From the NCBI RefSeq assembly GCF_009754945.1, contig NZ_WPIN01000024.1, forward strand, positions 1 through 64,000: 64,000 nucleotides of DNA. The letters run 5' to 3'. Below are positions 49,211 through 57,365 of this stretch, one piece after another. Below the pieces are notes generated by a model. The model had not been told where the DNA came from. It was given only the letters and a program-made list of their open reading frames with translations, and made no database searches. The stretch is from Spirosoma arboris. Lineage in GTDB: Bacteria > Bacteroidota > Bacteroidia > Cytophagales > Spirosomataceae. The position numbers were made by a program, and so were the translations under genes. The stretch's first letter is position 1; each line of letters opens with the position of its first letter.

Positions 49211-50314
49211 TTAAGGATTGACCGCTACCGATGTATCCGCTTTACCTTGAGCTGAGTTTGTCTTATTGACAGTTACTTTAGCTCCGTTGGTCAGATTTAA
49301 CTGGCCATTTACAACTATTGGCTCGCCTTGTTTCAGGCCATCAAGAACCTGATATTGGTCACCGCTGTCGTAGCCAAGCCGGATTTTACGCAAGCGGGCT
49401 ATGTTGTTCTGTACGACGTACACACTCGCACTATCAGCTCCGCCAACCAACGCCCGGCGCGGGATAAACAACCCATTGATACCCTGTTTAAACGTAAAGT
49501 TTGCATTGGCCAAGGTGCCGGCTTTCAATTGATTTTTACTGTTGTTGCTCAGATAGATTTCAACTGGATAGTTGTGCAAATCATCTCCTTTTGGGCTGAT
49601 GTAATGCACAGATCCTGAAAATGTTACACCCGGAAACGCCTGAGCCGTAATAGACGCCTTATCGCCAAGTTTAAGTTGATAAACGGCTTGCTCCGGTACA
49701 TTAACCACCAGTTTCAAATCCTGTAAATTAATAACTGATGCAATCACCGCTCCAATGGCCACATATTCGCCGTTCTCCACTTTTTTGTCGTACACATACC
49801 CACTGATGGGTGCGATAACGGCTCCGTTACCCAGTACACGCTGTTGCTGTTTTGTATTCAACAAAGCGGTTGCGTACTGATCTTTGTATTTCTGGTATGC
49901 TTCCTGAGTTACGGCTCCCCCTTGTAGTAGTCGCTCGTAACGCTCCATTTCACGTTTGGCGTTGGCAACTGCTGTCTCGTTATTTTCGACAACGACACCC
50001 TGTACAGGGTCTTGAACATAGCCAACTTGCTGTCCCTTTTTAACATAGGTGCCTAGCAACAGTTTAAAATTCTGGAGCTTACCGCGCGTTTCGGCGATGA
50101 TGTCTCCTTCGTTCTGGGCGGCTATCGTTCCCAGCAAAGATAGGTTTTGATCGAGACGCTCGTAGGCAACTGGCTGCACATCCACAACAGGCGTTGTCTG
50201 GAATTGCACTGACGACGTTTTAGCGGCCTCAATATCTTTTTTGTTGTTTATCAATCGGAAAGCAATCAGCGCGATCAAGGCAGCTACCGCTCCAATTATA
50301 AGTATTCGTTTCAT
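49211..50314 (-). CDS. RND efflux periplasmic adaptor (membrane fusion protein)
   Basis: 367 residues. N-terminal membrane anchor (ILIIGAVAALIALIAFRLI), then the lipoyl half-motif (AQNEGDIIAETRGKLQNFKLLLGTYVKKGQQVG), a short alpha-hairpin (NAKREMERYERLLQGGAVTQEAYQKYK) and the second lipoyl half (VIAPISGYVYDKKVENGEYV). Beta-barrel and membrane-proximal domains follow (LFIPRRALVGG). It links the RND pump with the TolC channel. No lipobox Cys, so it is held by its N-terminal helix. Confidence 0.95.
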   Translation of the reverse strand: MKRILIIGAVAALIALIAFRLINNKKDIEAAKTSSVQFQTTPVVDVQPVAYERLDQNLSLLGTIAAQNEGDIIAETRGKLQNFKLLLGTYVKKGQQVGYVQDPVQGVVVENNETAVANAKREMERYERLLQGGAVTQEAYQKYKDQYATALLNTKQQQRVLGNGAVIAPISGYVYDKKVENGEYVAIGAVIASVINLQDLKLVVNVPEQAVYQLKLGDKASITAQAFPGVTFSGSVHYISPKGDDLHNYPVEIYLSNNSKNQLKAGTLANANFTFKQGINGLFIPRRALVGGADSASVYVVQNNIARLRKIRLGYDSGDQYQVLDGLKQGEPIVVNGQLNLTNGAKVTVNKTNSAQGKADTSVAVNP

Positions 50315-50323
50315 GGTAACTGT

Positions 50324-51691
50324 CTATTTTTGAGTGACGTATTGAAGTATGGTTCCCTGTGAATTTTCGTAGTCTAAGCGGGACTGATATAAACTAATTA
50401 GCTTGTTGGCCAAATTGTTCTGAGCGGTGGTCAGCGCGTCTTTGGAATCAATTAGTGTTACCGACGTCGCGATTCCCTCCTTGTATTCCAGTTCTGTAAC
50501 CGTCAGAATTTTGCGGGCAAGCGTTATGTTATCTCGTTCCCGTTGAATGTCGATCACCAGATTCTGATAGCTCACCTGTGCGTTACTCAGGTTCAGTTGT
50601 GCCGACTCACGCGCCAGAATTTGTTGCAGTCGAAGTGATTCCAGGTTCAATCGATTTTCGCGATCCCGGTATTTCCGTTGATTACCATCGAAGGGCGTCC
50701 AGGAGAGAGTCAGGCCAATTGTCGAGCTTTTGAACCACGATTGACTACCATCGAAAAAGCTAAACGATTGTCGTTGAGCATTGGTAGCGTACGTTCCATA
50801 AAAACCCAGCGACGGATAATAGCCTCGGTTATTCGACTGCCGATTTAAATCCTGCAATTCCGTGTTTAGGACTAACTGCTTAAAATCAGGGCGATTTTCA
50901 ACGAAACGCCCGTCTGCCATTGGCAATTCATTTACCTGCAATTCCTTCTCAACCTCCAGTGGTTGAAGCGTCAGCGTTTCGGCAAGCGGCATCCCCATCT
51001 GATATTTCAGTTGGTTAATGGCCTGTTCGTAATTCCGGTTAGCCTGCTCCAGTTGCGATTGTAGGTTGTTGCGATTCAGTTGGATACGACCAAAATCGAT
51101 CTCGCGCGTGGTTCCGTTTTTTAGACGAACCTGCTCCTGCCGCAACAGCGTATCCGACGAATTCAGGTCCCGAATGGTCAATCGTTTTTGTAAATCAATG
51201 ACCAACGTCTGGTAATAGGCTCGTGCAATATTATACGCCTGCGTCTGTTCGGCCTGAAGTGTAGCCTGCGCCTTCACCTGTGTCGAAATTTTAGCGGCTT
51301 TCAGGGCCAACCCAAATGACGGATCAAAGATTTTTTGATCGACACGCCCAGTTAACGTAGAACTATATTGTGTACCAAATTGAACAGGAAGAAAAGTGCC
51401 GGGCTGGCCAAAAAACTCACCAGGTAACAACTGAACTGGAATCTTAACGTTGTCCAGCAACGAGCCCGATACCGACACCTGTGGAAGATTTTTACCAATA
51501 ACCTGCTGCGTTTGGGCAACTGATATTTGCTCATTTACACGAGCAATTTTTATGTTCGGATTATTGACCCGCGCGTACTCAACGCATTGCGCCAGGGTGT
51601 AGCCTCCCGATGGCGCATTTTGTGCGCTGGCCCAACTGGCTAGCAGGCCCAGCGTCAGTAGCATTAGCGTAGTATGCTTCATGCTTTTCAT
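50324..51691 (-). CDS. TolC family outer-membrane efflux channel
   Basis: 455 residues with a signal peptide ending near ASAQN. The TolC repeat structure is visible: YTLAQCVEYARVNNPNIKIA near the N-terminus, two long coiled-coil helical stretches (LNRNNLQSQLEQANRNYEQAINQLKYQMG and the equivalent near the C-terminus), and EYKEGIATSVTLIDSKDALTTAQNN. It makes the outer-membrane and periplasmic channel of the pump. It lies 10 nt before the MFP gene and 33 nt after tetR. Confidence 0.95.
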   Translation of the reverse strand: MKSMKHTTLMLLTLGLLASWASAQNAPSGGYTLAQCVEYARVNNPNIKIARVNEQISVAQTQQVIGKNLPQVSVSGSLLDNVKIPVQLLPGEFFGQPGTFLPVQFGTQYSSTLTGRVDQKIFDPSFGLALKAAKISTQVKAQATLQAEQTQAYNIARAYYQTLVIDLQKRLTIRDLNSSDTLLRQEQVRLKNGTTREIDFGRIQLNRNNLQSQLEQANRNYEQAINQLKYQMGMPLAETLTLQPLEVEKELQVNELPMADGRFVENRPDFKQLVLNTELQDLNRQSNNRGYYPSLGFYGTYATNAQRQSFSFFDGSQSWFKSSTIGLTLSWTPFDGNQRKYRDRENRLNLESLRLQQILARESAQLNLSNAQVSYQNLVIDIQRERDNITLARKILTVTELEYKEGIATSVTLIDSKDALTTAQNNLANKLISLYQSRLDYENSQGTILQYVTQK

Positions 51692-51724
51692 TGTTTATAA
51701 AATCTAAGTGAAGTCAAAATGGAT

Positions 51725-52354
51725 TTATAGGCTTTTTATGAATCGGCGAATAGCGCGCTCGAATAAGTTGGTGGGATCTTTAAAAAGAGCGACCATTTTA
51801 GGGTCCTGTACGTTTTCAAGCATCTTGGCTCCCTGCTCTGGTCGAATGTTTGTAATGAGATTGATATAGCCCTGCATCAGGCAAAACCAGTTAAAAATCA
51901 GTTCGCCCATATTTTCTGTATCTGGACTAACCTCCCGGAATAAGCCTTCAATTTTCTGTTTGGCATCCTCCATCCCCTCACGCATCATATCCCGCTGCTG
52001 CTCCATTCGTTCCGGATTATGCATTAGTCGAAATATTTCGGGTTTTTCATTGGCGAATGTCCATTGCACCATCGACAGCCGAACAATCTTCTCCTCGGCA
52101 CTTAGCTCCATGGCCAGAATCTCATCAAACACACGCCGATTTTCAACATGTCCTTCTTTTACGATGTTTAGAAGGACATCCTCTTTATTCTGGAAGTGTT
52201 CATACACAATCGGGGGCGTGTAGTCGATGGCTTCGGCTATACTCCGAATGGTCACGGCATTCCAGTCTTTCTCACGGGCTATCTGTCGGGCTGCATCCAG
52301 AATGCGTTGCCTGATTTCAGCTTTCTGTCGAGTTCTACGATCTATAACGCTCAT
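51725..52354 (-). CDS. TetR/AcrR family repressor
   Basis: 209 residues. An N-terminal helix-turn-helix (RQRILDAARQIAREKDWNAVTIRSIAEAIDYTPPIVYEHFQNKEDVLL) is followed by a helical ligand-binding domain. It is the first gene of the efflux operon, so it probably controls its own transcription along with tolC, MFP and RND. Two direct ATTATCTAAC repeats at 52353-52381 lie between the promoter and start codon and are candidate binding sites. The inducer is unknown. Confidence 0.94.
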   Translation of the reverse strand: MSVIDRRTRQKAEIRQRILDAARQIAREKDWNAVTIRSIAEAIDYTPPIVYEHFQNKEDVLLNIVKEGHVENRRVFDEILAMELSAEEKIVRLSMVQWTFANEKPEIFRLMHNPERMEQQRDMMREGMEDAKQKIEGLFREVSPDTENMGELIFNWFCLMQGYINLITNIRPEQGAKMLENVQDPKMVALFKDPTNLFERAIRRFIKSL

Positions 52355-52388
52355 TATCTAACGACTTTCAAATTATCTAACAAAGATA
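52353..52388 (-). promoter_or_regulatory. Efflux operon promoter and candidate operator
   Basis: The minus-strand -7 element is TATCTTTG (52388-52381) with a TTTG 17 nt upstream. Two copies of ATTATCTAAC (+ strand 52353-52362 and 52372-52381) are spaced 19 nt; one overlaps the -7 element and the other the tetR start codon. Confidence 0.55.
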
Positions 52389-52455
52389 GATTTTATTTGT
52401 TTCGTCAAATTCGATTTTATTTAAAAATTGTATAAACGGTTGATTTTAAAAGATA

Positions 52456-52490
52456 AAAGGCCATTACATCATTAAGACGTAATGGCCTTT
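52456..52490. terminator. Hairpin upstream of the efflux operon
   Basis: AAAGGCCATTAC paired with GTAATGGCCTTT (12 bp, 11-nt loop) with T-runs. It lies between the metalloprotease gene and the efflux operon, both on the minus strand, so it likely ends metalloprotease transcripts. Confidence 0.75.
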
Positions 52491-52540
52491 CTTTACAAAG
52501 TACTATTTATTAACAATTCACTCCAGTAACACCAGTGGTG

Positions 52541-52605
52541 TCGGTTTCTTCAAACCGATACTGAGAGGTTTCGAGAAACCTCGCGGGTCAGGTTTAAGAA
52601 CCTGA
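52541..52605. repeat. Three tandem 18-nt palindromes
   Basis: 52541-52558 (TCGGTTT-cttc-AAACCGA), 52565-52582 (GAGGTTT-cgag-AAACCTC) and 52588-52605 (TCAGGTT-taag-AACCTGA). Each is a 7-bp stem with a 4-nt loop, starting 24 and 23 nt apart. Stem sequences differ but share a GGTT core. They follow the metalloprotease stop codon. Confidence 0.85.
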
Positions 52606-52626
52606 GCTCACGCTCATCCAAGACAC

Positions 52627-55134
52627 TTAAAACTCCCAGTCGCAGGCTGGTGCCAACCAATCCTGACCCGTGTCGATTGGCATTCCGTCGGGTGGTGTTT
52701 GGGGATTTGTTGGCTTGACGTCGGCAACGTTACCATCAGCCCGCCGAATCTGATCAAGCGCGAATAAACGGTGAGCAGCTCCTTTTGGGTTTGTTACTGG
52801 GGCAGCAAGTTTCGTTTTTAGTTGGCTAATTTTTAGCAAAGCCACTGCCCGAACCTGCGGGGTGCCTTCCAGATTATTAGCCAGATCAATCAATTTTTGC
52901 AGGACCAATTTGTCGGTCAACCGTTTTACTTCGGCCTGATAACTATCCGTTGGCTCTGCTTTATACCAGGTAGCTCCCAACAGTTGATCAAACATCGATT
53001 CAAGGCTCAGCTGAGCAGGATCAACAGCCGATTGTGCAACCAACCGACTAACACGTTCGCTATTCATCAGCATCTGAAGTGTCATGCCAGCCGCAGCCTC
53101 GGGCGCTGCCATTGGATCGAACGATAAGCCCGTACGGCGCTTGAACACCTCCCGAGGATTAGGATCATAGCGGAATGGGTGTGGCGGAATGAGAGCCAGG
53201 ATAGGTTTGGGAACTGCTAGGAAAGCCGGATCGATTGTAGCCAGCAAAGCATCCAACGCCCGTTTTTGCTCCTGAACCGGAACGGTCGATACAACAGGTT
53301 GGCCATCTCCCCGAAGTGCATTAGTGTAGAGTTGCCCGCCCACTACTTTCGACGCTGCTTCTACCTGATAGCGATGGAACATATACATAGGTACCAGCAC
53401 TTCTTCGAGCGTTGCCATTGGCGTACCAACCGGAATTTTCTTCTCGGAGAAACTACTTAGCGCCATCCGACGAACATCCGATACGCGTTTCAACTCATCA
53501 ACGGCATTAGAGCCATTATCCCATAAGTGCGTAGCTGGGTGGACGGAACCTTCGGGTCGAGCATCTTTATCGGTCAAAAACGTCAGCCCCGTCTTGTGCA
53601 TATCGTTCACAATCTTGTCCAACGCCTGTTTTTCATCCGTACCAGCCGGAAACTGCTCGTATCCATAGCGAATACTCCATTTGTCGTACTCACCAATGTT
53701 TTTCGCATAGGCATCTGATAGATCAATGCTGGCACCTTTTATTTTGGCCACCATAGTCGGATAATCCATAACAGACGCCCGTCCAAACATACCTCCGCCT
53801 TGTGTACTGGCGATATAGTTGTGCGGCAAACCAAGTGTATGACCAACTTCATGCGCAGCCAGTTGTCGCAACCGTTCAATCGACATTTGCATCATCGCAT
53901 CGCCAGTCGAAGATGTTACACCGCTATAATCTCCAACTAATCCCTGCGCAATCAGATAATCCTGCCGAACCCGCAAGGAACCAAGCGTAACCTTCCCCTT
54001 AATAATCTCGCCCGTACGTGGATCACTAATGCTCCCGCCATACGACCAGCCACGCGTAGACCGGTGAACCCATTGCACCAGATTATAACGAATGTCCATC
54101 GGGTCGGCATCAGCCGGAAGCAGTTTAACTTGAAACGCATCTTTATAACCAGCCGCTTCAAATGCCTGATTCCACCAGGCCGTACCATCCATCAGCGCCG
54201 ACCGAATCGGTTCTGGCGTGCCGGGATCTATGTAATAAATGATGGGTTTAACGGCTTCACTCACAGCCGCCGACGGATCTTTTTTCTCTAGTCGATGCCG
54301 CGAAATGTAGCGTTTCATAATGGGCTGGCTAACGGGCGTCGCATAATCAAAATACTCAATACCGCCATAACCAATACGCGGATCGAACACACGGGGTTTG
54401 TAGCCAGCGTCGGGCAATTGCACAAATGAATAATGCTGGTGAATCGTAACAGCCGTAGGAGTTGGCACAACTTCACGTAAATAAGCACCTGGATTATCGC
54501 CCGTCAGCGTAATAATCGTCTCGAACTCTGTATTTTGTGGAAAGCCCTTCGTACGAGGCAGATACATTGCGCTACGTGCAGGGTCAAACTTATAGGCTCC
54601 TTGTCGTGTACGTGTAATAGCTTGGACTGCCCCAACCAAATCCTGCATCAGAAATGGAGTGAGATCAACCAAAACTTTCCGACCCGTCGGACCGTCCCCT
54701 TCCTCCGCAACAACGTCGAAGCCAGCATGAACAGATTTGGCAAATGATTCTTCAACGGCCCGACGTTCGAGCGGATCATTACTGATAGCCCGGTAGGAAT
54801 AGTTGGGTTCAATCATTAGAACTTTATTCCCACTACGTTGGAATTTCACAATGTGCTCCTGACCTAAACGACCCCGGTCAAGTCCAATATCATTGGAACC
54901 AACACCCTGTGCCAGCGTCGGGTAGAATAAAAGTTCAGTATCGAATTTGTCGATTTCGAGCCAGATTTTGCCTTTTTTAGCATCCCAGTAATACGTCAGA
55001 AAACCGGGGTTTCGCTCCATACCAGTTGTAAACGTAGCAATGCTGGCAGATGAACTTGCACCAGTGGGGGCTTGGGCAACCAGTAAGCGTGTAGCTGTTA
55101 GTAAGTAAAGAAGTGTAAATAAGCGTTTTCGCAT
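52627..55134 (-). CDS. Exported zinc-dependent metalloprotease (DUF5117/DUF5118 type)
   Basis: 835 residues with a signal peptide (LLVAQAPTG). The metzincin zinc motif HEVGHTLGLPHN lies near residue 427, with the preceding SIERLRQLA and the following ASVMDYPTM (Met-turn). N-terminal blocks such as GFLTYYWDAKKGKIWLEID and LGQEHIVKF match the DUF5117/5118 layout. It is probably secreted to the periplasm and degrades proteins; the target is unknown. DUF4293 lies upstream on the same strand. Confidence 0.9.
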   Translation of the reverse strand: MRKRLFTLLYLLTATRLLVAQAPTGASSSASIATFTTGMERNPGFLTYYWDAKKGKIWLEIDKFDTELLFYPTLAQGVGSNDIGLDRGRLGQEHIVKFQRSGNKVLMIEPNYSYRAISNDPLERRAVEESFAKSVHAGFDVVAEEGDGPTGRKVLVDLTPFLMQDLVGAVQAITRTRQGAYKFDPARSAMYLPRTKGFPQNTEFETIITLTGDNPGAYLREVVPTPTAVTIHQHYSFVQLPDAGYKPRVFDPRIGYGGIEYFDYATPVSQPIMKRYISRHRLEKKDPSAAVSEAVKPIIYYIDPGTPEPIRSALMDGTAWWNQAFEAAGYKDAFQVKLLPADADPMDIRYNLVQWVHRSTRGWSYGGSISDPRTGEIIKGKVTLGSLRVRQDYLIAQGLVGDYSGVTSSTGDAMMQMSIERLRQLAAHEVGHTLGLPHNYIASTQGGGMFGRASVMDYPTMVAKIKGASIDLSDAYAKNIGEYDKWSIRYGYEQFPAGTDEKQALDKIVNDMHKTGLTFLTDKDARPEGSVHPATHLWDNGSNAVDELKRVSDVRRMALSSFSEKKIPVGTPMATLEEVLVPMYMFHRYQVEAASKVVGGQLYTNALRGDGQPVVSTVPVQEQKRALDALLATIDPAFLAVPKPILALIPPHPFRYDPNPREVFKRRTGLSFDPMAAPEAAAGMTLQMLMNSERVSRLVAQSAVDPAQLSLESMFDQLLGATWYKAEPTDSYQAEVKRLTDKLVLQKLIDLANNLEGTPQVRAVALLKISQLKTKLAAPVTNPKGAAHRLFALDQIRRADGNVADVKPTNPQTPPDGMPIDTGQDWLAPACDWEF

Positions 55135-55189
55135 TTTTTGAGCAGAGGTTGTAGTTGCTGCTCAAGTTACGGCAAAAACGTTTAATAGA

Positions 55190-55266
55190 AGTGAAGAATG
55201 AAAAGTGAAGAGTGTAGAATAAGCTAACGCAGACTATTCTACATTCTTCACTTTTCATTCTTCACT
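55190..55266. repeat. 32-bp-arm inverted repeat with GTGAAGA heptamers
   Basis: Arms 55190-55221 and 55235-55266 pair with one mismatch. The left arm reads GTGAAGA, ATGAAAA, GTGAAGA, GTGTAGA: a clear 7-nt period close to the element at 629. It sits between two same-strand genes. Confidence 0.9.
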
Positions 55267-55273
55267 TGTAAAA

Positions 55274-55747
55274 CTATCGAATTCGGTCAGACCCGCGCAC
55301 CAGTTTTTCGTCCCGGCGGATGAATCGGTTCGCTAATGCATTGAAAACGAGCGCAGCAATAATAGCGTAAAAGCCGAACAGAAAGGTACCTTGATCGGCT
55401 GGATTGCCATAGGCTTTGCCCAAGTAAAGCGTCCGATAGAGTATAATACCCATAATGGCCGTGAGCATCAGCGCATTCACAGCACATAAAGCTGTTTGTG
55501 TAAGGCGGTTACGATATTGAAAGATGGCATAGAGTGAAACTAAGCCTACTAAAGCAATTAACAGAGCCAAATACCAAATCGTATCAGCATATGTCGTAAT
55601 TCCTTCCTGGTGTGTGTATTGAAGCGCTGTCAAATGAGCCATCTCTGGCGACTTTAACCCAGCTTTTTCCCAAATTGGATTAGAGAGCGCAATACCCATT
55701 GCGACGGCAATAAGAAACAAAAATACTGTCTGAATGCGTTGAATCAT
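55274..55747 (-). CDS. DUF4293 family membrane protein
   Basis: 157 residues with four membrane helices: TVFLFLIAVAMGIAL, IWYLALLIALVGLVSLYAIF, ALCAVNALMLTAIMGIILY and FLFGFYAIIAALVFNALANRFI. The opening MIQRIQTVFLF and the closing RFIRRDEKLVRGSDRIR match DUF4293, which is common in Bacteroidota and of unknown function. Positive residues cluster at the C-terminus, placing it in the cytoplasm. It lies upstream of the metalloprotease gene, separated by a heptamer repeat. Confidence 0.9.
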   Translation of the reverse strand: MIQRIQTVFLFLIAVAMGIALSNPIWEKAGLKSPEMAHLTALQYTHQEGITTYADTIWYLALLIALVGLVSLYAIFQYRNRLTQTALCAVNALMLTAIMGIILYRTLYLGKAYGNPADQGTFLFGFYAIIAALVFNALANRFIRRDEKLVRGSDRIR

Positions 55748-55850
55748 TGTTTGTAATGTATAATGTACACTGACTAATGTATACTGGATCAGGATACTGA
55801 TTTAATCCACATTTAATCAGTTACAAAAGTAGCCCAAAAACTGATAGCTT

Positions 55851-56522
55851 ATGAAAGCAGACGTACGTCTGATGGTAACTGCTGATGGTTCGCATACAGC
55901 CATTAACCAGACGCTCGATAAAACATACCATTCGGTTCATGGAGCCTTTCAGGAATCGCAACGGGTTTATATCGAACTAGGTTTACTAGCTGCGTTTGAA
56001 AAATTTCCGACCGAAGAACTATGTGTTTTTGAAATGGGGTTCGGAACGGGACTAAACGCCCTTTTAACTGCCCGCGAAGCTAATTCCTTCCAAAGAAAAG
56101 TGATTTATACGGCGATTGACGCCAATCCTATGGCGGTAGAAGACGCAAAGCAACTAAACTTTGACGACCTGCTGGCAACTGATTACTTGCTTAAGTTGCA
56201 TGAGTGTCCCTGGAATCTACCCGTTGAGATTACCCCTTGGTTTACGCTAACAAAACAGGAAAGTAAACTACAGGATTGGCAAACAAACGAGCGATTTCAC
56301 TTGATTTATTATGATGCTTTCGCCCCTACGGCCCAACCTGAACTTTGGGAGCCAGAGATCTTTACCCAACTGGCCCATTTATTGTTACCTGGTGGCATGT
56401 TGACCACCTACTGCTCAAAGAGTTATGTACAGCGAAATATGCGGGCGGCTGGTCTATCAGTCGAAAAACACCCTGGCCCGCCACATAAACGTGATATTCT
56501 AAGAGCTCTGAAAATGGGCTGA
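55851..56522 (+). CDS. mnmD: tRNA (5-methylaminomethyl-2-thiouridine) methyltransferase MnmD
   Basis: 223 residues. SAM-binding motif VFEMGFGTGLNALLT; the DUF752 blocks are DKTYHSVHGAFQESQRVYIE, YDAFAPTAQPELWEPEIF and GGMLTTYCSKSYVQRNMRAAG. The C-terminal GPPHKRDILRA is typical. It methylates the nm5 group to mnm5 at the wobble uridine of several tRNAs. It is the stand-alone form; the MnmC oxidase half is absent, as in other bacteria with MnmD alone. A thioredoxin-like gene follows on the same strand. Confidence 0.93.
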   Translation: MKADVRLMVTADGSHTAINQTLDKTYHSVHGAFQESQRVYIELGLLAAFEKFPTEELCVFEMGFGTGLNALLTAREANSFQRKVIYTAIDANPMAVEDAKQLNFDDLLATDYLLKLHECPWNLPVEITPWFTLTKQESKLQDWQTNERFHLIYYDAFAPTAQPELWEPEIFTQLAHLLLPGGMLTTYCSKSYVQRNMRAAGLSVEKHPGPPHKRDILRALKMG

Positions 56523-56646
56523 GCCGTTTAACTACTAGAAATGTTGCGTTCTGTACGTATTTCTTTGCGGCTTTACATGTAAAAAGCCATGATTTTGCTA
56601 ATTTTATAAACCACCGAACGTTAGTAGTTAAAACAACATCACTTGT

Positions 56647-57237
56647 ATGAACCGTCTGTTTCTCTTCTTTGCTGCCTTCGTTCTGCTGACGATCAGCGCT
56701 TTTCGAACAACGTTGCCTACCGAGCGGCCTATCGGCAAACCCACTGACGAACGTAAGCATATCAACTGGCTAACTATTGAGCAAGCCTATGCGCTCACCC
56801 AAAAGAAGCCCAAGAAATTTGTGGTCGATGTATATACCGACTGGTGTGGCTGGTGTAAAGTAATGGACCGGGAAACCTTCTCAAAACCAGGCATTGTTGA
56901 TTATGTCAATGAAAACTATTACCCTGTTCGATTCAACGCTGAACAAACTGCCGACGTAACGCTGGGAAATCAAACCTTCAAATACGTAAGCGGAGGGAGC
57001 CGAGGTGTTCATGAGTTAGCTGCTGCATTATTGAAGAATCAGATGAGCTATCCGACAACGGTATTTTTAGACGAGAAATTCAACCTGATTCAACCCATAG
57101 CTGGTTATCTGGAGCCACGTACATTCCACCAGATTATCACGTATTTTGGCAAAAACTACCATCAGAAAGAGCCCTTCGACCAATATAAAATTAGTACGTA
57201 TAAAGAATTCCAGGCTGCGCTGACAGCCAGCAAATAA
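56647..57237 (+). CDS. Exported thioredoxin-fold protein
   Basis: 196 residues with an N-terminal hydrophobic segment (FLFFAAFVLLTISAF) acting as a signal or anchor. The thioredoxin domain carries FVVDVYTDWCGWCKVMDRETF with a CGWC redox motif, then NENYYPVRFNAEQ and the cis-Pro in MSYPTTVFLDEKF. It resembles DUF255-type periplasmic thiol-disulfide proteins that reduce or protect envelope proteins. The partner is unknown. The gene ends at a hairpin. Confidence 0.9.
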   Translation: MNRLFLFFAAFVLLTISAFRTTLPTERPIGKPTDERKHINWLTIEQAYALTQKKPKKFVVDVYTDWCGWCKVMDRETFSKPGIVDYVNENYYPVRFNAEQTADVTLGNQTFKYVSGGSRGVHELAAALLKNQMSYPTTVFLDEKFNLIQPIAGYLEPRTFHQIITYFGKNYHQKEPFDQYKISTYKEFQAALTASK

Positions 57238-57249
57238 ACGTTTTTAGAT

Positions 57250-57325
57250 ATAACGCGGGTGGTAATCCGCACTTGACAAAACTACCTTGTAGTTGTTTTC
57301 AGGTGCGGATTGCCACCCGCGTTAT
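57250..57325. repeat. Inverted repeat, GCGGATTNCCACCCGCGTTA type
   Basis: Arms 57250-57273 and 57302-57325 pair with two or three mismatches. The right arm is closely related to the right arm at 27910-27939. It lies between the thioredoxin-fold gene and the M13 peptidase. Confidence 0.85.
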
Positions 57326-57365
57326 GTATTTTTGTAGTCTCTCATCAACTCTAATTGGCGCAGAC

